64,000 nucleotides of DNA from Hermatobates lingyangjiaoensis (taxonomy: Eukaryota > Arthropoda > Insecta > Hemiptera > Hermatobatidae). This document shows, in pieces, positions 13,960 to 25,978 of the stretch. The notes under the pieces are model-generated. The model did no database searches. It was given only the letters and a program-made list of their open reading frames with translations, and was not told the origin of the DNA. The stretch's first letter is position 1, and each line of letters begins with the position of its first letter. Where the stretch lies: NCBI GenBank assembly GCA_026182355.1, contig JAPFBL010000255.1:3968001-4032000 (forward strand), in the 5' to 3' direction. A program made the position numbers and the translations under genes.

Positions 13960-14251
13960 GCTCGATTTTTATTTCCAACATTTCATATTTTATGCATTAA
14001 GGCCGTAGACGCCATATTTCTTGACAAAAAATGCAAAAACTCAAAATCGGCAAATTTTTGAGGTTTTTGGGCCCTAGGAGGCCTGGGTTAGGCTGCCCCC
14101 CAGAGTTTAATAGCCTAAAACCTCCCCAACACCTATAGAAAGTGCCTTGCAAAAGAATTTTTGAAAAAGGTCCATTGTAGGCCGAATGCATAAGGTACAA
14201 ACATACATACATACATACATACAGAGCCACGAAGAGAATTTATATATAGAT
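13960..14251 (+). mobile_element. LINE 3' tail, unit 2 (direct repeat of unit 1)
   Basis: It begins within four bases of unit 1's end and repeats its last ~290 bases (cgatttttatttccaacatt to atatatagat) in the same orientation. Confidence 0.75.
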
Positions 14252-14732
14252 GCAAGTATAATTGTTTGAAAATTATGATATGAAACTTATGAAAATTTGT
14301 TTGATAATGTTGAACTTGTGACAAAAAATTAATTTTTGCAATTTATAATTGAAAAACTTTATTGTGAACTCATTACAAAGAATTAGGAATCTAGGTCTAA
14401 TTTAAAATGTTTAAAAATTATACTATGAAGTTTGTGACAAAAATCGTTTGAATATTAAAATGTGAAATTTGTGATGAAAAATGTTTAAAAATTATAATGT
14501 GAATGTTTAAAAATTATAATGTGAAATTTGTAACAAAAAATTAGAGATCATTCAAGAATTTCTGGTACCTGATTGTTTCCAATTGAACTAAGCGTGTGGA
14601 AATATTATCATAAAGATTAACCTACTTGCGGCCGCTATTATCAATTAAAGTCAAAATGTAAACAAACAGGTTATACAGGAAACCTTATCTATTATAATAT
14701 TTTTGGGATATTACCTGAACCACAACTCTGAT

Positions 14733-15019
14733 TTTCGATTTTTATTTCCAACATTTCATATTTTATGCATTAAGGCCGTACACGCCATATTTCTTGACAA
14801 AAAATGTAAAAACTCAAAATCGGCAAATTTTTGAGGTTTTTGGGCCCTAGGGGGCCTGGGTTAGGCTGCCCCCCAGAGTTTAATAGCCTAAAGCCTCCCC
14901 AAGACCTATAGAAAGTGCCTTGCAAAAGAATTTTTGAAAAAGGTCCATTGTAGGCCGAATGCATAAGGTACAAACATACATACATACATACAGAGCCACG
15001 AAGAGAATTTATATATAGA
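14733..15019 (+). mobile_element. LINE 3' tail, unit 3
   Basis: Third copy of the ~290-bp unit, same orientation, with the same (cata)n run and terminal gagccacgaagagaattt. The next family starts at the very next base. Confidence 0.75.
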
Positions 15020-15020
15020 C

Positions 15021-15350
15021 TAGCAAACGTACCCGTCTTTGACGGAATCAAAAATTCTATTATACTTGGTATTCCAAAATATCAATTATAGTATTATACT
15101 AATACTACAATTAGAAGTTATAGAATAGTAGAAAATACCATTATTAGTACAGTGCTAAAAAAAACCCTCTGTATACAAAGATTAGATTTTAAGTTAGACA
15201 TACACAAATCTACAATCAATGTTTCAGCTTTATATGTCTTATGGTAGCAATATTTTGTGGACAAACCGACAGACAGAAATTATTCTAAGGGTACATGTGG
15301 CTACTCTGAAGTATGAAACGTAAAGAAAACTTGAAATGAGTTAGTTCTAA
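15021..15350 (+). mobile_element. Second LINE-tail family, short copy
   Basis: Begins tagcaaacgtacccgtcttt and ends gtaaagaaaacttgaaatga after gacaaaccgacagacagaaa. Both ends match the longer copy at 15617-17030; the middle is deleted. Confidence 0.65.
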
Positions 15351-15376
15351 TTAACGTGCTCCCAGTCAAAAGCTAG

Positions 15377-15594
15377 CACGCAAGCCACTGGGCTACTCTG
15401 GTTTCATACCTTACTTTATTACCAGTGTTTATATTACGCAAATATTAAATTAAAAAAAAATATTTTTGTTGTGTTTATTTATAATACATTTGCACTACTG
15501 TCATCGGCGATCACGCAAGCCACTGGGCTACTCTGGTCCCATACCTTACATTATTACCAGTGTATTTATTAAGCAAATATTAAATTAAAAAAAA
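15377..15594 (-). repeat. Duplicated ~83-bp block with tRNA-like SINE head
   Basis: Two copies, 15377-15460 and 15512-15594, of cacgcaagccactgggctac.. to ..attaaattaaaaaaaa. Read on the minus strand, the head is tagcccagtggcttgcgtgc, resembling a tRNA D-arm/A-box; only the left copy keeps the next bases (agcttttgactgggagc). Confidence 0.6.
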
Positions 15595-15616
15595 GTTGAC
15601 AGTTATATATAATACA

Positions 15617-17030
15617 TAGCAAACGTACCCGTCTTTGACGGAATCAGAAGTTCCTGTTTTGGTTTATTGCCGTGTGCCTATTGCCTTTCGGCTATACCAC
15701 GGAGGAATCAGAAGTTCCGTCATTTTTGGTATTTCAAAATGTCATTAGAAATTATAGAATAGTAGAAAATACCATTATTACTACAGTGTTAAACAAATGC
15801 CTCCAGCTTATACACTACATTAGCTGTCTGTCCTTCAGGTTCATGGTAGAAGAAAGAGTTGAAACCTCTGACCGTTGAGCATGTAAACTACATTTGACCA
15901 TGTGAGAAAAACTTGGTTTTGCTACCTTGTATTCCTGCGTTAGATGAAGTCTCCCTTTGCGACTTAGTTAACGTCATTGCAAAATAGACTCTGACCCGAC
16001 TTTGCAATCATTTCAACGTAAACAGACAGTGGCTCGGAATCAATGGTATGTGAAGTATACACACAGACTCCCCAATACCACATCCAGTCATTATGTCCGC
16101 CTCTATGGCATATTTGTGTAGAGCACGAACTCAGAGTCGTGTCCCGTTGAACAGTTTTGGGGCACTCATGTTTCGTAACATGAAATTTGTTACTGCTACT
16201 AAATTGTAGCATGATTGGTGCTCTACTTTAAGTTTTTACTCATGAGCAGGCAGTCCAGGAGAAATAAATTCAGAGTCAAGAAATTCAATTAGATAATGAA
16301 CTGCTTCTTCGTCACTAATCCAATCTCTTCACTGACTTGTAAGTTCTTTCCTCGGCTTCATATAGCGTAAGAACTTGTTTGTTGATTTTTCCTCCCTGTT
16401 CATATTAAGAGTTGAGAATTGCTCGTTTACAAAACACTTATTCTCAATAGATAGTACATCCTTAACTCTGTGAAACACCATTTCAATGATGTCAAATACG
16501 CAATATATTCATATGCTCAATTGAAATTAAAATCAACTAACAATACCTACTTGCCACACCTGTGTATTTTCAAAACAAACTTGTCTGTGAAGTTAGGAAA
16601 ATACAGCTAAAAGCCCCATAACTTCGCTTCTGTACTGAATTAATAATCTATTTAGAGCCCATATTTTAAGTTAGGCACACACAAATCCAGTGTCAATGTT
16701 TCAGCTCGCTATGTCTTATGGTGGCTGAGTTTACTTGTGACAAACATTTTTGCGTTAAACGTCCATAACTTCACTTCTACGTTGAATTTCCAATCAATTC
16801 ATAGCCTATATTTTAAGTTAGACCTACACAAATCTACTGTAAAAGTTTCAGCTTTATATGTCTTATGGTAGCTGAGTTTACCTGTGACAAAGTTTTGCGG
16901 ACAAACCGACAAACCGACAAACCGACAAACCGACAAACCGACAAACCGACAGAAATTTTTCTAAGGGTGGATTCGGTTTCTCCAATGTATGAAACGTAAA
17001 GAAAACTTGAAATGAGTCAGTTCTAAGCAA
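15617..17030 (+). mobile_element. Second LINE-tail family, long copy with internal tandem
   Basis: Same ends as 15021-15350. Inside are two ~130-bp units (cataacttcgcttctgt.. and cataacttcacttctacg.., each with atattttaagttag and tcttatggt), and an 8-bp minisatellite (acaaaccg) at about 16901-16951. Confidence 0.6.
16901..16951 (+). repeat. Minisatellite (acaaaccg)x6
   Basis: Six direct copies of an 8-bp unit at the spot where the short relative at 15265 has a single acaaaccg plus acag, so the array expanded within this copy. Confidence 0.85.
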
Positions 17031-18939
17031 TGTACAGACAAAATCATTATTTTATTTATAAAGATTTAGAAATAAATATAATATTATTTAGTTATTATTA
17101 TTTAATATATTAATTTATTATTTTATTTATTATTTATTTTTTATTAATTAATTTATTATTTAATATTATTTATAACTATTATGAAATATAATATTATTTA
17201 TTTATTAGTTTATTTAAGTTTATTTCACGAATTTTTTGAAACAAAGTAAAGCTCCTACTCTTGAACAATAAAATAAAAATTTCTAATTACGAAAAATTGA
17301 ACATAATTGAGTACTTTTTGAAAACTATTGAGTACAATAGCTAAGTTTGTGACTCAAACCGATTTCATGTGTAGTCTGAACAACAAATTTTTCAAGGAGT
17401 ACGGAATTTAAGGTGCCTTCAAAGGCCATCAACAAATATAATTTCAAGTTAAACAAAGAGATATTGACAGAACACTAAAATTAAAGATAATCAGTAAGAT
17501 CAAGCAATGTTACGAATAGTAAGCACTTATTATACAGAAAACACAACTGTATACTCCTAAATAGACAAAAAATGAATTTAATAAATTATGAATCCTCCAC
17601 TCTGGGGGTCACATAACCAAACAGAATAATTTAAAATGAACCTCAAACTGAAATATCAACCGATAAAATGGTTATTATGTATGCATATAATATACAAACA
17701 TATATATACATAAAATTAACTATAAAATATAATAAAACCCTATTAAATTATTTGTATATATAAATACCATAGAAAAATAGAATAGCTATCAACAAAACTG
17801 TTAACCAAGGCAAATATGATTACGAATTAGAAATTCGTAGCATTGGAAATTTTATTCTCGGATACAAATAAGAATTTAACATGTTTACATTTTGAAAAAT
17901 TGTATCATATACTACAACTGTTCTTGACGACTGATATCGTAACTAAGCAGAATTTCCTAATTTAGTTATGTTCTTAATGAATATATATTATATATATGTA
18001 GAGAGATACGAGGTGTTGCACCAATGTGGTTTAATATTAATTCAAAACTTCTGTGCTTTATAAAAGCATTATTCAAATTACAAGACAAAAGACGATCTCA
18101 CAGGTATAGACAAAGAAACAATATAGTGCAGGAAGTAGAAAGAGTTAGAAGATAAATGCAGGTGTAGTAGATGACAACACTAGGATGAAGATAAAACGTC
18201 CTCCAATGGAAGCATTACCATCTGATGGTTGTGATATTGAATGCAGATAGTCGCTTTGGCCGTCTTACAGGTTGAACAGAAGTTATTATTCGCTCAATAC
18301 TGGCAGATGGTGGGCCTTCCTCAAGGTCCATTAATAATCATTTCTTTTGTATTCAAATGTATGCAGACATAACGCATGCTCTTGATACACTCGTAGGAGT
18401 TCCATATATCGATTCCCTTGACACTAACTGTTTCCACAAAGAGATTTTACTTTTCCACTTGATTGGTGACCATTAACCCGATTTGCCAATACAGTCACCG
18501 TTGACTGACACAGACATTTTTGCATCAAGGTTGTTATAAAATGAAACAGGAAGGACCTTATACTTCAAGAGTAGTTCAGCCAGTGAGCAGAAAATTTTAG
18601 ATGATTATTTAAACAAAATTGGATATGTTTGCGATGTATATATGCCGATAATATTTATTTGAAAATAAACACGTGTTACCAAAGGAGATAATCCCGAACC
18701 ATTCATTACGTTAACAGATGGGAAACCAAGCATTTTTTTAACATTAAACCAGGAAGCTAAGGGGGAAACCTGATTAATGAATACATATATATATTTTACT
18801 GTTATTTTTACTTCATTTCCGCTGTCAAGATTTGTTAATTACCTATTTGATCTATTATTAACATACAACGAATGAAAGCCCAGTGTTTACCTGTCAAAGT
18901 GAAGCTCTTCTATATATATATATATATATACAAAATCAA
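17031..18939. other. AT-rich spacer with simple TTA/ATT-rich stretch
   Basis: 17050-17220 is an ATT/TTA-rich low-complexity run. Nothing else recognised. Confidence 0.6.
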
Positions 18940-19180
18940 AGTTTATCAGGACTCGGTCAGTTCTTCAGGTTCAAGGTAAACTCTCATTGCGAACATTTCG
19001 GTTTTTATTTAAAGCCTTTTTTATAGGCCTATAAAACAGAGGAAATATAAGAAATTATTTCTTATAGTTCTCATGTTTCTTCTGTTTTGTAAGCCTATGA
19101 AAAAGGTTTTAAATAAAAACCGATGCGTTGACAATGTGTGTCTAATTTGAACCTGAAGAACTGACCGAGTCCTGATAAAG
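18940..19180. repeat. Foldback element, ~100-bp arms
   Basis: The left arm starts gtttatcaggactcggtcag and the right arm ends ctgaccgagtcctgataaa; both contain ggttttaaataaaaaccg-type sequence. The loop is about 40 bases. A (TA)n tract abuts the left end, and a decayed GATC-type repeat (19205-19260) follows. The same family occurs at 47364 and 53381. Confidence 0.75.
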
Positions 19181-21570
19181 CAGAATATAAAATGGGGGGA
19201 AAAAAAGACTAAGATCTTTCAATTGTAACAAGTGGTCTCCAAGAGAGTGAAAAACAGATCTTGAACAATGTCAACCAGAATATAAAAGATTGAACATATT
19301 TATTGAATAAGTAATTGTACTAACCAGATAAAAAGTATCTTCGAATATCTCAACAACATTTTAGGAACACAGACAAAATAATTTGAAATTCATCTGTAAG
19401 GACGCTCAATGGCAATAAAATGAATAGAGTAAACCCCGAAACTTGCCCTTCCATTTAACATTTTTGTAAAACAACTTATGTGCAAACAATAAAGGTAACC
19501 AATACCGGGTTACCAACGACAAGCTAGATGCAAAAATATATTGTAATAATGACAGGTTACTAATTCGAAGTTTCTATCTACCAGTATACCCTACAAACAC
19601 TAGATGGCAGGGGTAAACAATACCAAATAATGTCATATTTCTCAAACAAAGTTAGGACTGAACAGTAAAACCTACCAATATCAAATTACCAATTCGTAGT
19701 AGATTTACTAATTTTACCCTACTATTACTATTTACTCTATTTATAGCAGATTATCTCCATTAATATTAAGCAATTTTAAACAATACAATCCCATTTTACA
19801 TGTATAAAAAAATGCAACAACAAATTTTGCTTTACAATGTTGTTCGATCCGGGTAGGCAAACAATACACTCTCCTACTATAGAAGCTAACTAATACAATA
19901 CAGCTAAACCCAAACAAGGTCGAAACAAAACTTCCTAGCAATAATAATACTAACACAAAGTTAGGCCTAAACAATACATTCCACTAACACAATACTTCAA
20001 AATCCAAGATAGACGTTAACAATAAATGCTATGACTTATAACTGCAATACATACTACCAATATCCCATTGTTCACGTCAAGTTTTATTTAAACAATATTT
20101 CGCAATGCTTCTTAGGACATGAGAGCTCAAAGAATTATAACAACTCACACTGCTGATGACAACTTAATTATAAACTACACATTCTAATAATATACTACTC
20201 GGTAAATTTAAATCTAATAACAAGTCACACCGATCCCACATTTCCATTACTAAGATGGTAAACCAATAAATATAAATCAATAAGAGTTATATGACAAAAA
20301 GGTAGATCTAAGCTAAATGGCGGGACATGCACAATACTACTCAATACAAAGGAGGAGTTCAAACTTACAAAAAATAATGAGCATTAAACATTAAATAATA
20401 CAACATAGAAGTGAGAAAACCAGTTAACTACTATTGAAGTAAAACTTCACATGATAAACCCTTATTATTCAGAGCAAATCATTCAGAAGATAACCACATC
20501 ATTGTGGGTCACTATAATGATAATAATAATGTTTTAATTCCACTTCAAACAAATAGAATTAGTGATATATTTCACGCAGTTATCATTTCACGTCTGTAGT
20601 TATCATCTCGGTGTTTAAAATAAATATCTAATTGGATTAGTTTGTTGAGGAACAAAAAACTTATTCTTCAACACATATAGTAAGAATAATTTCAATGAGA
20701 ATTACCCATTTTACTATAATCAAAACAAAGTTTCTTTTAAATTAGGTTTTAATTTGTTTAACCCAATTCATAACACTAATCGCATATGAGTCTCTCAAAA
20801 GTGATGTTTTCTTTGACTTGCTAATTTGCATAATTCACAAAGCATTCTAAAACAATGAATTTTGTAAATAATATAAATATCGTACAATTTGTCTCATGTT
20901 TTCAAATTTGTATATTTGCTTAAAACTTTAAAATACTTTATCTTTTTTTCCAAAGAAATATATGCATAAACAGTCTTATTTTCCATTCATTGTTTCCTGA
21001 TGGATTTGAATTTTTTAAAAAAAAGAGTTAAATATGACCATCAGTTGTTTCACTCATTCCTTGTTCACAACTGGGGTCTAAATACATAATGCAGTATCAA
21101 CACCAATGATTAACTTCATAATGCCCAGTTTAAGATAGGGTTTTATGAATTTTAACTCAAATTAAAAATTTTGGAACCAAGTAAGCTTTAAGCAAAAGAA
21201 ATAATGTTTCTTGCTAAATTATGGTGCAATATCAATATATAATCTTATTAAATACATACTTGAAAATAACTACTATGAATCAGTATGTGGGAAGAAAGCA
21301 ATAATATTAACTTCACCAAACGAAATAAAAAGTATAATTTTAAGCTTTCAATTTAAAATAATTTGAATATGACTGGAATCGTAAACTGGTTTGATGCAAA
21401 AGACAAGCCCATGAGTTATAATTGAATTCAAGTTACATTTAACAAGGATATCGACAAATCATCAGAAAGTAGATGCTGAAGGTAAAGTCTAATTTTTACT
21501 CATGTAGTCTACCCAATTTTTGATTTTACAAATAATTTTGTTCCTGTATTTCCTGTCTGACATGTCTCAG
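19181..21570. other. AT-rich spacer
   Basis: Holds a decayed GATC-type repeat at 19205-19260. The stretch 19440-20300 has a monotonous make-up (many acaatac/taccaa words), perhaps an old degenerate tandem. No gene seen. Confidence 0.55.
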
Positions 21571-22003
21571 CAAGTTGTTTGGGTGGCAAATAAACCAATT
21601 AGTAGACGACCATTCGAGATCAATGTCAAAAGAAATTGACATAATTAGAAGCCGACATGGGGGAATAGCCCGAGGAGGCGTTCAAGTGTTATGTCTGAGT
21701 GGACGCAGTGGGGGAGACCTTGGCCTAAATCCAAACGACACCAACTCCGGAACTGCTCAAGACTTTGCCAGTGACGAGTTCTGGCGGACTCAGCTTTGAT
21801 TTCAATGGTTATCTCAAGAAAATCAGGCGAATCTTATCTCTGATTCTCCTTGTCAAAGAGAAACTGTGCCTAACTCTATAAAGGACTGGAAGCCTTTCCT
21901 GTTCTTGCGCAAAATTAAATCAGAGCCGTCTATTTTATATGAATGGTGTATAAATAAGGTACAAGTTAGTGATGACTCAAAAAACCCTGGCATTACAGAG
22001 TAA
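21571..22003 (+). pseudogene. Exon-like open frame with one in-frame TGA
   Basis: A pyrimidine-rich tract ending catgtctcag precedes a frame of 75 codons, LFGWQINQLVDDHSRSMSKE.. to ..DEFWRTQL. A TGA follows at 21797-21799, then 67 further open codons in the same frame, FQWLSQENQANLISDSPCQR.. to ..KNPGITE, ending TAA at 22001. Composition is GC-richer and codon use less AT-biased than the surroundings. I recognise no domain. It could be a decayed exon or retrocopy broken by one stop, a real terminal exon that simply ends at the TGA, or chance. The minus strand also has a partly open frame here. Confidence 0.4.
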
Positions 22004-22174
22004 AGTTACAGAGTAAAGAGAAATTTTGTTAGCTAGCGTACTTCAGAAATCCAATCCAATACAACAAATACAATGAAATATAGTACATGTACAGAAAAAG
22101 CTAGTTCTTGCAGAAACTCCTGCAAATATTAATGATATATAAAAAAATCACAATAAACACATGGAATAAAAATA

Positions 22175-22440
22175 AACGTCTAAACCACAGTAAGAAAAAA
22201 ATCAAAGATCTTTCTACCGTATCAAGCGGTCTTCGCCAGAGTCAATTATCTGATAAAAAGATCTTATTTTTTTCCTCATTTTGTACTTTAATTTGGACGT
22301 TAATTAATGATATATGTATAATTAAAATCTTCGTCAGTTACACTCGAACTCTGACAAAAGCCAGTTGTTTTAATCGAAAGGTGTTAGTGCCATTTCTGAG
22401 TTTTTTACTGTTCTGATTAAACTTTCACTTTTATTTCACG
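22175..22440. repeat. Copy of GATC-type foldback family, decayed
   Basis: agatctttctaccgtatcaa and cggtcttcgccagagtc (22206-22242) match the family on the minus strand, but the core reads CTGGCGA. The right part (22390-22440, ttttatttcacgtctttag) matches the outer end seen in other copies. Confidence 0.5.
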
Positions 22441-23357
22441 TCTTTAGAGTCAAATCTTGATATACACGAGTATACTAATATACTTGAGCAATAGTCATTC
22501 TTTATTGCATGTTCAATTGAATGGATACTAAGCTCAATTTTAGTTTTTAAAAGATTGATAAGTAGTCCTAACGGACTGTTTCTTGTTATTTATCTCAGAT
22601 TGATTCCTAGGTATGATTATCAGGCACTGGCCATGCCATTCAGATGCAGAGTTTATATACAGAAGAAAAGAATTGCTTTAATTTATTTGTAAAGATTTGT
22701 AAAAAAAACAATACCATGAAAATAAATAATTAATTCATAATATTTTAAATACTGTGTTTTATATAAGTACAATGAATACAAATTTTTACTAATTGAAACA
22801 AATTAATCATCTTTAAACCTGTAAAAACGTGATAAGCCAGAGGTAGATTTCATCTACCTTTTGTACAAAACGACTTCAGTTCATTTTTAACAAGGCCGCG
22901 AAAAGCTGTCATGACATAAAACAGCTCCAGTACTTAGATGGAAAAATTTTTATTGAAATGTTACCACAATAAGTTACTTATTCTTAAATGACTGTTTAAA
23001 GTGTACCCTTAATCTCGTATTTTTACAAAAAAAAATCGTTGAATACATACCCAAAAGTAGAATCTTTCATCATTCTCATGAAATTGAATTATAAGAATAT
23101 TTGAATTCAAATCGAATGATCAATGTTTGGAAGTGATAATTGAAGTAAAATAATTTTTGTGTCGTGCTTTGTTTTTATGGAAATATGTTTCTTTATTTAG
23201 AATCAAACTGGTTTAATTAAAATAAAAATATTTCAGAACACATGACTATAATTATCCTTAAGTAGTTATTTTCTGACTTATAATTTATATAATAATAATT
23301 TCAGTTATAATTTATGTTTAGAGAATAATTACTGGTCTGGTATGGCAAAGGAAATAC

Positions 23358-23532
23358 CTGCTCTGAAAATCTGGCCACACCCATCGCACCTGGACGCGAA
23401 CTGAGCGTCGTAGCAGTTGCCGCAGTAGATCTTGTCGGCTTTGCTCCCGAACTGTTTGTCCACCAGCGACACCCTGCACTTGCTGCACAGGAAGCAGCTC
23501 TCATGCCAGTGCTTGTCCTTGTAAGACAAATC
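23358..23532 (-). CDS. Lmpt: LIM exon A of limpet/FHL gene: rest of LIM1, start of LIM2
   Basis: The exon has 58 codons plus one base, from DLSYKDKHWHESCFLCSKC to CDGCGQIFRAG. The acceptor is gttgtag in phase 0, and the donor GCAG|GTATTT is in phase 1. Joined to exon B it completes one LIM: CEEC, then H-x2-C-x2-C-x2-C in HESCFLCSKC, then CGNC with a final C in FASRC. CDGC then opens the next domain. The boundary before DLSYKD and the sequence KDKHWHE match vertebrate FHL LIM1 (DLSYKDRHWHE) closely. All zinc ligands expected of the LIM pattern are present and there is no frameshift, so the gene looks functional. The next exon should start in phase 1 with something like T-x-K-M-E-Y-K; it is not seen in the 23 kb to the left and presumably lies outside the window. 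Confidence 0.93.
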
Positions 23533-25788
23533 CTACAACACACTTGACTTCTGTCATATTCTCTTACAGGAAATTCAAAGAAAACCAATTAAATACCCGA
23601 GTTCATACAAGTCAACAAGTTCTTAAAAAAGGGAGGTACCGTATTACCTCGCATAATACTTTTGTATCAGACGCTTCAAAGCGTCAAATGAATCAATTAA
23701 GAAGGTGTTTTTCTTTCTGCATTACACTCCACTAATCTATGCCATCTAACAATATGCGTGTATCAAATAACTGCTAAAGTGTGCTGTCATTTAATCGAAA
23801 ACATATAAAAGTAGTATTACCTTTCAACAAAGCAGACCCTACAATAAATGTTAAACAAGCTTCCATGTGTCTAAAACCCCGTAATACATTCAAAAAAACT
23901 ACTTGAATACAATTAAACATTTCTAGTATGAATTCTTTAGTAGTTAGTTTAGTTAATAGTTACATACAATAAAAAGACATCCGCACCTCATACTGTAAAG
24001 ATGATTTCACAGTGTCGTCTTCTTATTGATAGGGCTCCTATTCATATTACAAACATAAATATAGTTTAGTAATATCCCGTTCGATTATTTTATTTACTTG
24101 TGCATGGCAATGTTGAATACTCCAGTTGCGACTAGACCACCAAAATTAACAAATTAGTTTTGTTGTTGGCGCCCTATGTAATGTGGCTCGCTCATTATTC
24201 TGCCAAAGAATGGCGAATAAGAATGAGCCACACCTTTGCACCTCAGAGAACACAAAGACGTCATGAATTCAAGGAAATTTCATTTGAATAATGAGAGTTT
24301 ACTTATATATGAAGAAGTATTTAAGGGTTGTAATATACAAACAGTACTTAATCGTTCAAATTCATTCTATAAATAAATTCCTTTAATACTCTACTTTTAT
24401 TAATTACATATACTTAGAAACAGTATAAAATATTCACAATTAGACCATTTCAACAAGTAACTCTTCTTTAAATAACTTGAAGTAATCTCAGAATGTTTCC
24501 CTTAATTGATCACCAAGGTCTCTGGATCAGGCTTGTCGACTTTATAAATAGTTCGCAATAGCCCTCAAATAGCGTTGACCTGGCGCATGCCCGGTGGCAC
24601 CTCGTGCCTAACTTTGATCGCCCACTCAGGTCATTCCAAAGGTACTTGAAGCAAGGCAAAAATTAATGAAAGCTAACAACATTCCTTTTAAATATCTTTT
24701 TTCAGAAGTATTGACTAATGAAGTTGAAAATGGTTTTTCTTATCTGTAATTTGTATTTAATATTAATTATAAAGAAGATATTATTATAATTACTGAAAAA
24801 TATTGATATTGCCAAATAGTTTGAAAGAATGACAATTTAATATATCTTCAATGAGGATTAGAAAGAAAAATTGAAATAGAGAAAACTGTCTCAAATAAGA
24901 AACTTCTCTCGGTATTTTGGATATGTGAGGCTGAATGTATAAGAAATTGAAATAAATATTCAGATAGATATGATTAAACTATCTTTCTTTCAATAGTATC
25001 AATGAAAAACTTGAAATCTTGCAGTTAAAACTTGAAATAATGATGTGTAAGAATCTATTGGTAAATTATCCTTCAAAGAAGATGAATACAAGATCTCAAA
25101 CTTCCAGGTGGAACAATGGGTGATACGTTACTACCTACGCCCTGACTCCCTGATCCAGTGTGCCCTCCTACAGCTCAATTAGCTTGATTCGACGTTTAAA
25201 AAAGAAATAAGCAATAAATCATTAGCTATGTACGCAGTCAAGTGGAATGAAACTGTGTCTTATTTAGTTATCACACTATATTTGTATTTGTGTAAAAACC
25301 ATTTCATTGCTTGAAAGTTGTATTAACTGTTTACTGATTATAGTCCTAATCATAATAAAAAAAATTACGATTAATTTAATGAATAAAGATAAGCGATAAA
25401 ACTGAATATCAGATAACAATCCAATTACACATTTATCATAAAACGGATATTTCGTGAACTGGCGTTACAGGTAGTGTCTTTGCCACTATAGACCAGAGGT
25501 TCCATTCTCAGCCTTGACCATCGAGTTTTCATGTGGGAGACAGAAAAATCTCTCCATGAATACCTCGAAGAGCCTGTATGACGTCAGGTATTCTTTAAAG
25601 ATCTCTACTCTAATCAAGTTGATTGAGCAAAATTTAGGACTCGTAACAGAGAATCAACCCGTTAATGAGGCTTTCTCATAACTAAGAACAAGTGTTAAAT
25701 ACCAAACGAGCTACAATTCTGTCCTTGGCAGCACTACAAGCACTTTCTTCTTAACATAATAAAAGGAAGTTTTCGAAAGGTAAAGTAC
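23533..25788 (-). other. Intron between LIM exons B and A
   Basis: This 2.26-kb intron has a GTAC donor and a gttgtag acceptor on the minus strand. It contains one tRNA-derived SINE copy (about 25455-25665) close to the donor. I see no other coding signal. Confidence 0.85.
25455..25665 (+). mobile_element. tRNA-derived SINE, copy 2
   Basis: tRNA-like head tggcgttacaggtagtgtct with a B-box-like aggttccattctc, then a body gagcctgtatgacgtcaggt and ctctactctaa shared with the 1.2-kb copy. It is inserted in the Lmpt intron, antisense to the gene. Confidence 0.65.
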
Positions 25789-25978
25789 CTTGGAGTCGAT
25801 TCCAATGACTCTGCTGCACTCTTCGCATGAGTTGGCGAAGACGGACTCGTAGCACTTGATGCAGTAGGGATGGTCGTCTCTGAGGACGTAGCGCTGTCCT
25901 GTCAACGACTCGTCACACTGCCAGCAACAGAAGTGACTCGAATGCCAGTCCTTGGACATTGCCTTCGTGTACTCGCTA
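25789..25978 (-). CDS. Lmpt: LIM exon B of limpet/FHL gene: half LIM plus start of next LIM
   Basis: The exon has one base plus 63 codons, from SEYTKAMSKDWHSSHFCCWQC to CEECSRVIGIDSK. The acceptor is ttaattttcag and the donor is AAG|GTAC in phase 0. Visible zinc ligands are H and H/C in DWHSSHFCC, WQC, and PYCIKC; CEEC then opens the next LIM. The C-x2-C that would complete the first LIM is absent and must come from an upstream exon if a full domain is made. In human FHL2 the equivalent half domain and the same exon end before DLSYKD are known. The SEYTKAM..DWH segment also resembles the PET-LIM proteins testin and limpet. LIM-only proteins of this class act as adaptors at muscle Z-discs, focal adhesions and in the nucleus (family knowledge). 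The exon is clearly GC-richer than the flanking introns. Confidence 0.93.

Noticed and set aside
13997..15051. Minus-strand reading frames rich in Tyr/Val/Cys/Met across 14-15 kb
   Set aside because: They are translations of the (cata)n run and the repeated LINE tail, which is why near-identical peptides appear more than once.
1..23357. Further LIM exons downstream of exon A
   Set aside because: Searched by eye for the C-x2-C / H-x2-C pattern on the minus strand; none found, so they are presumed to lie left of the window.
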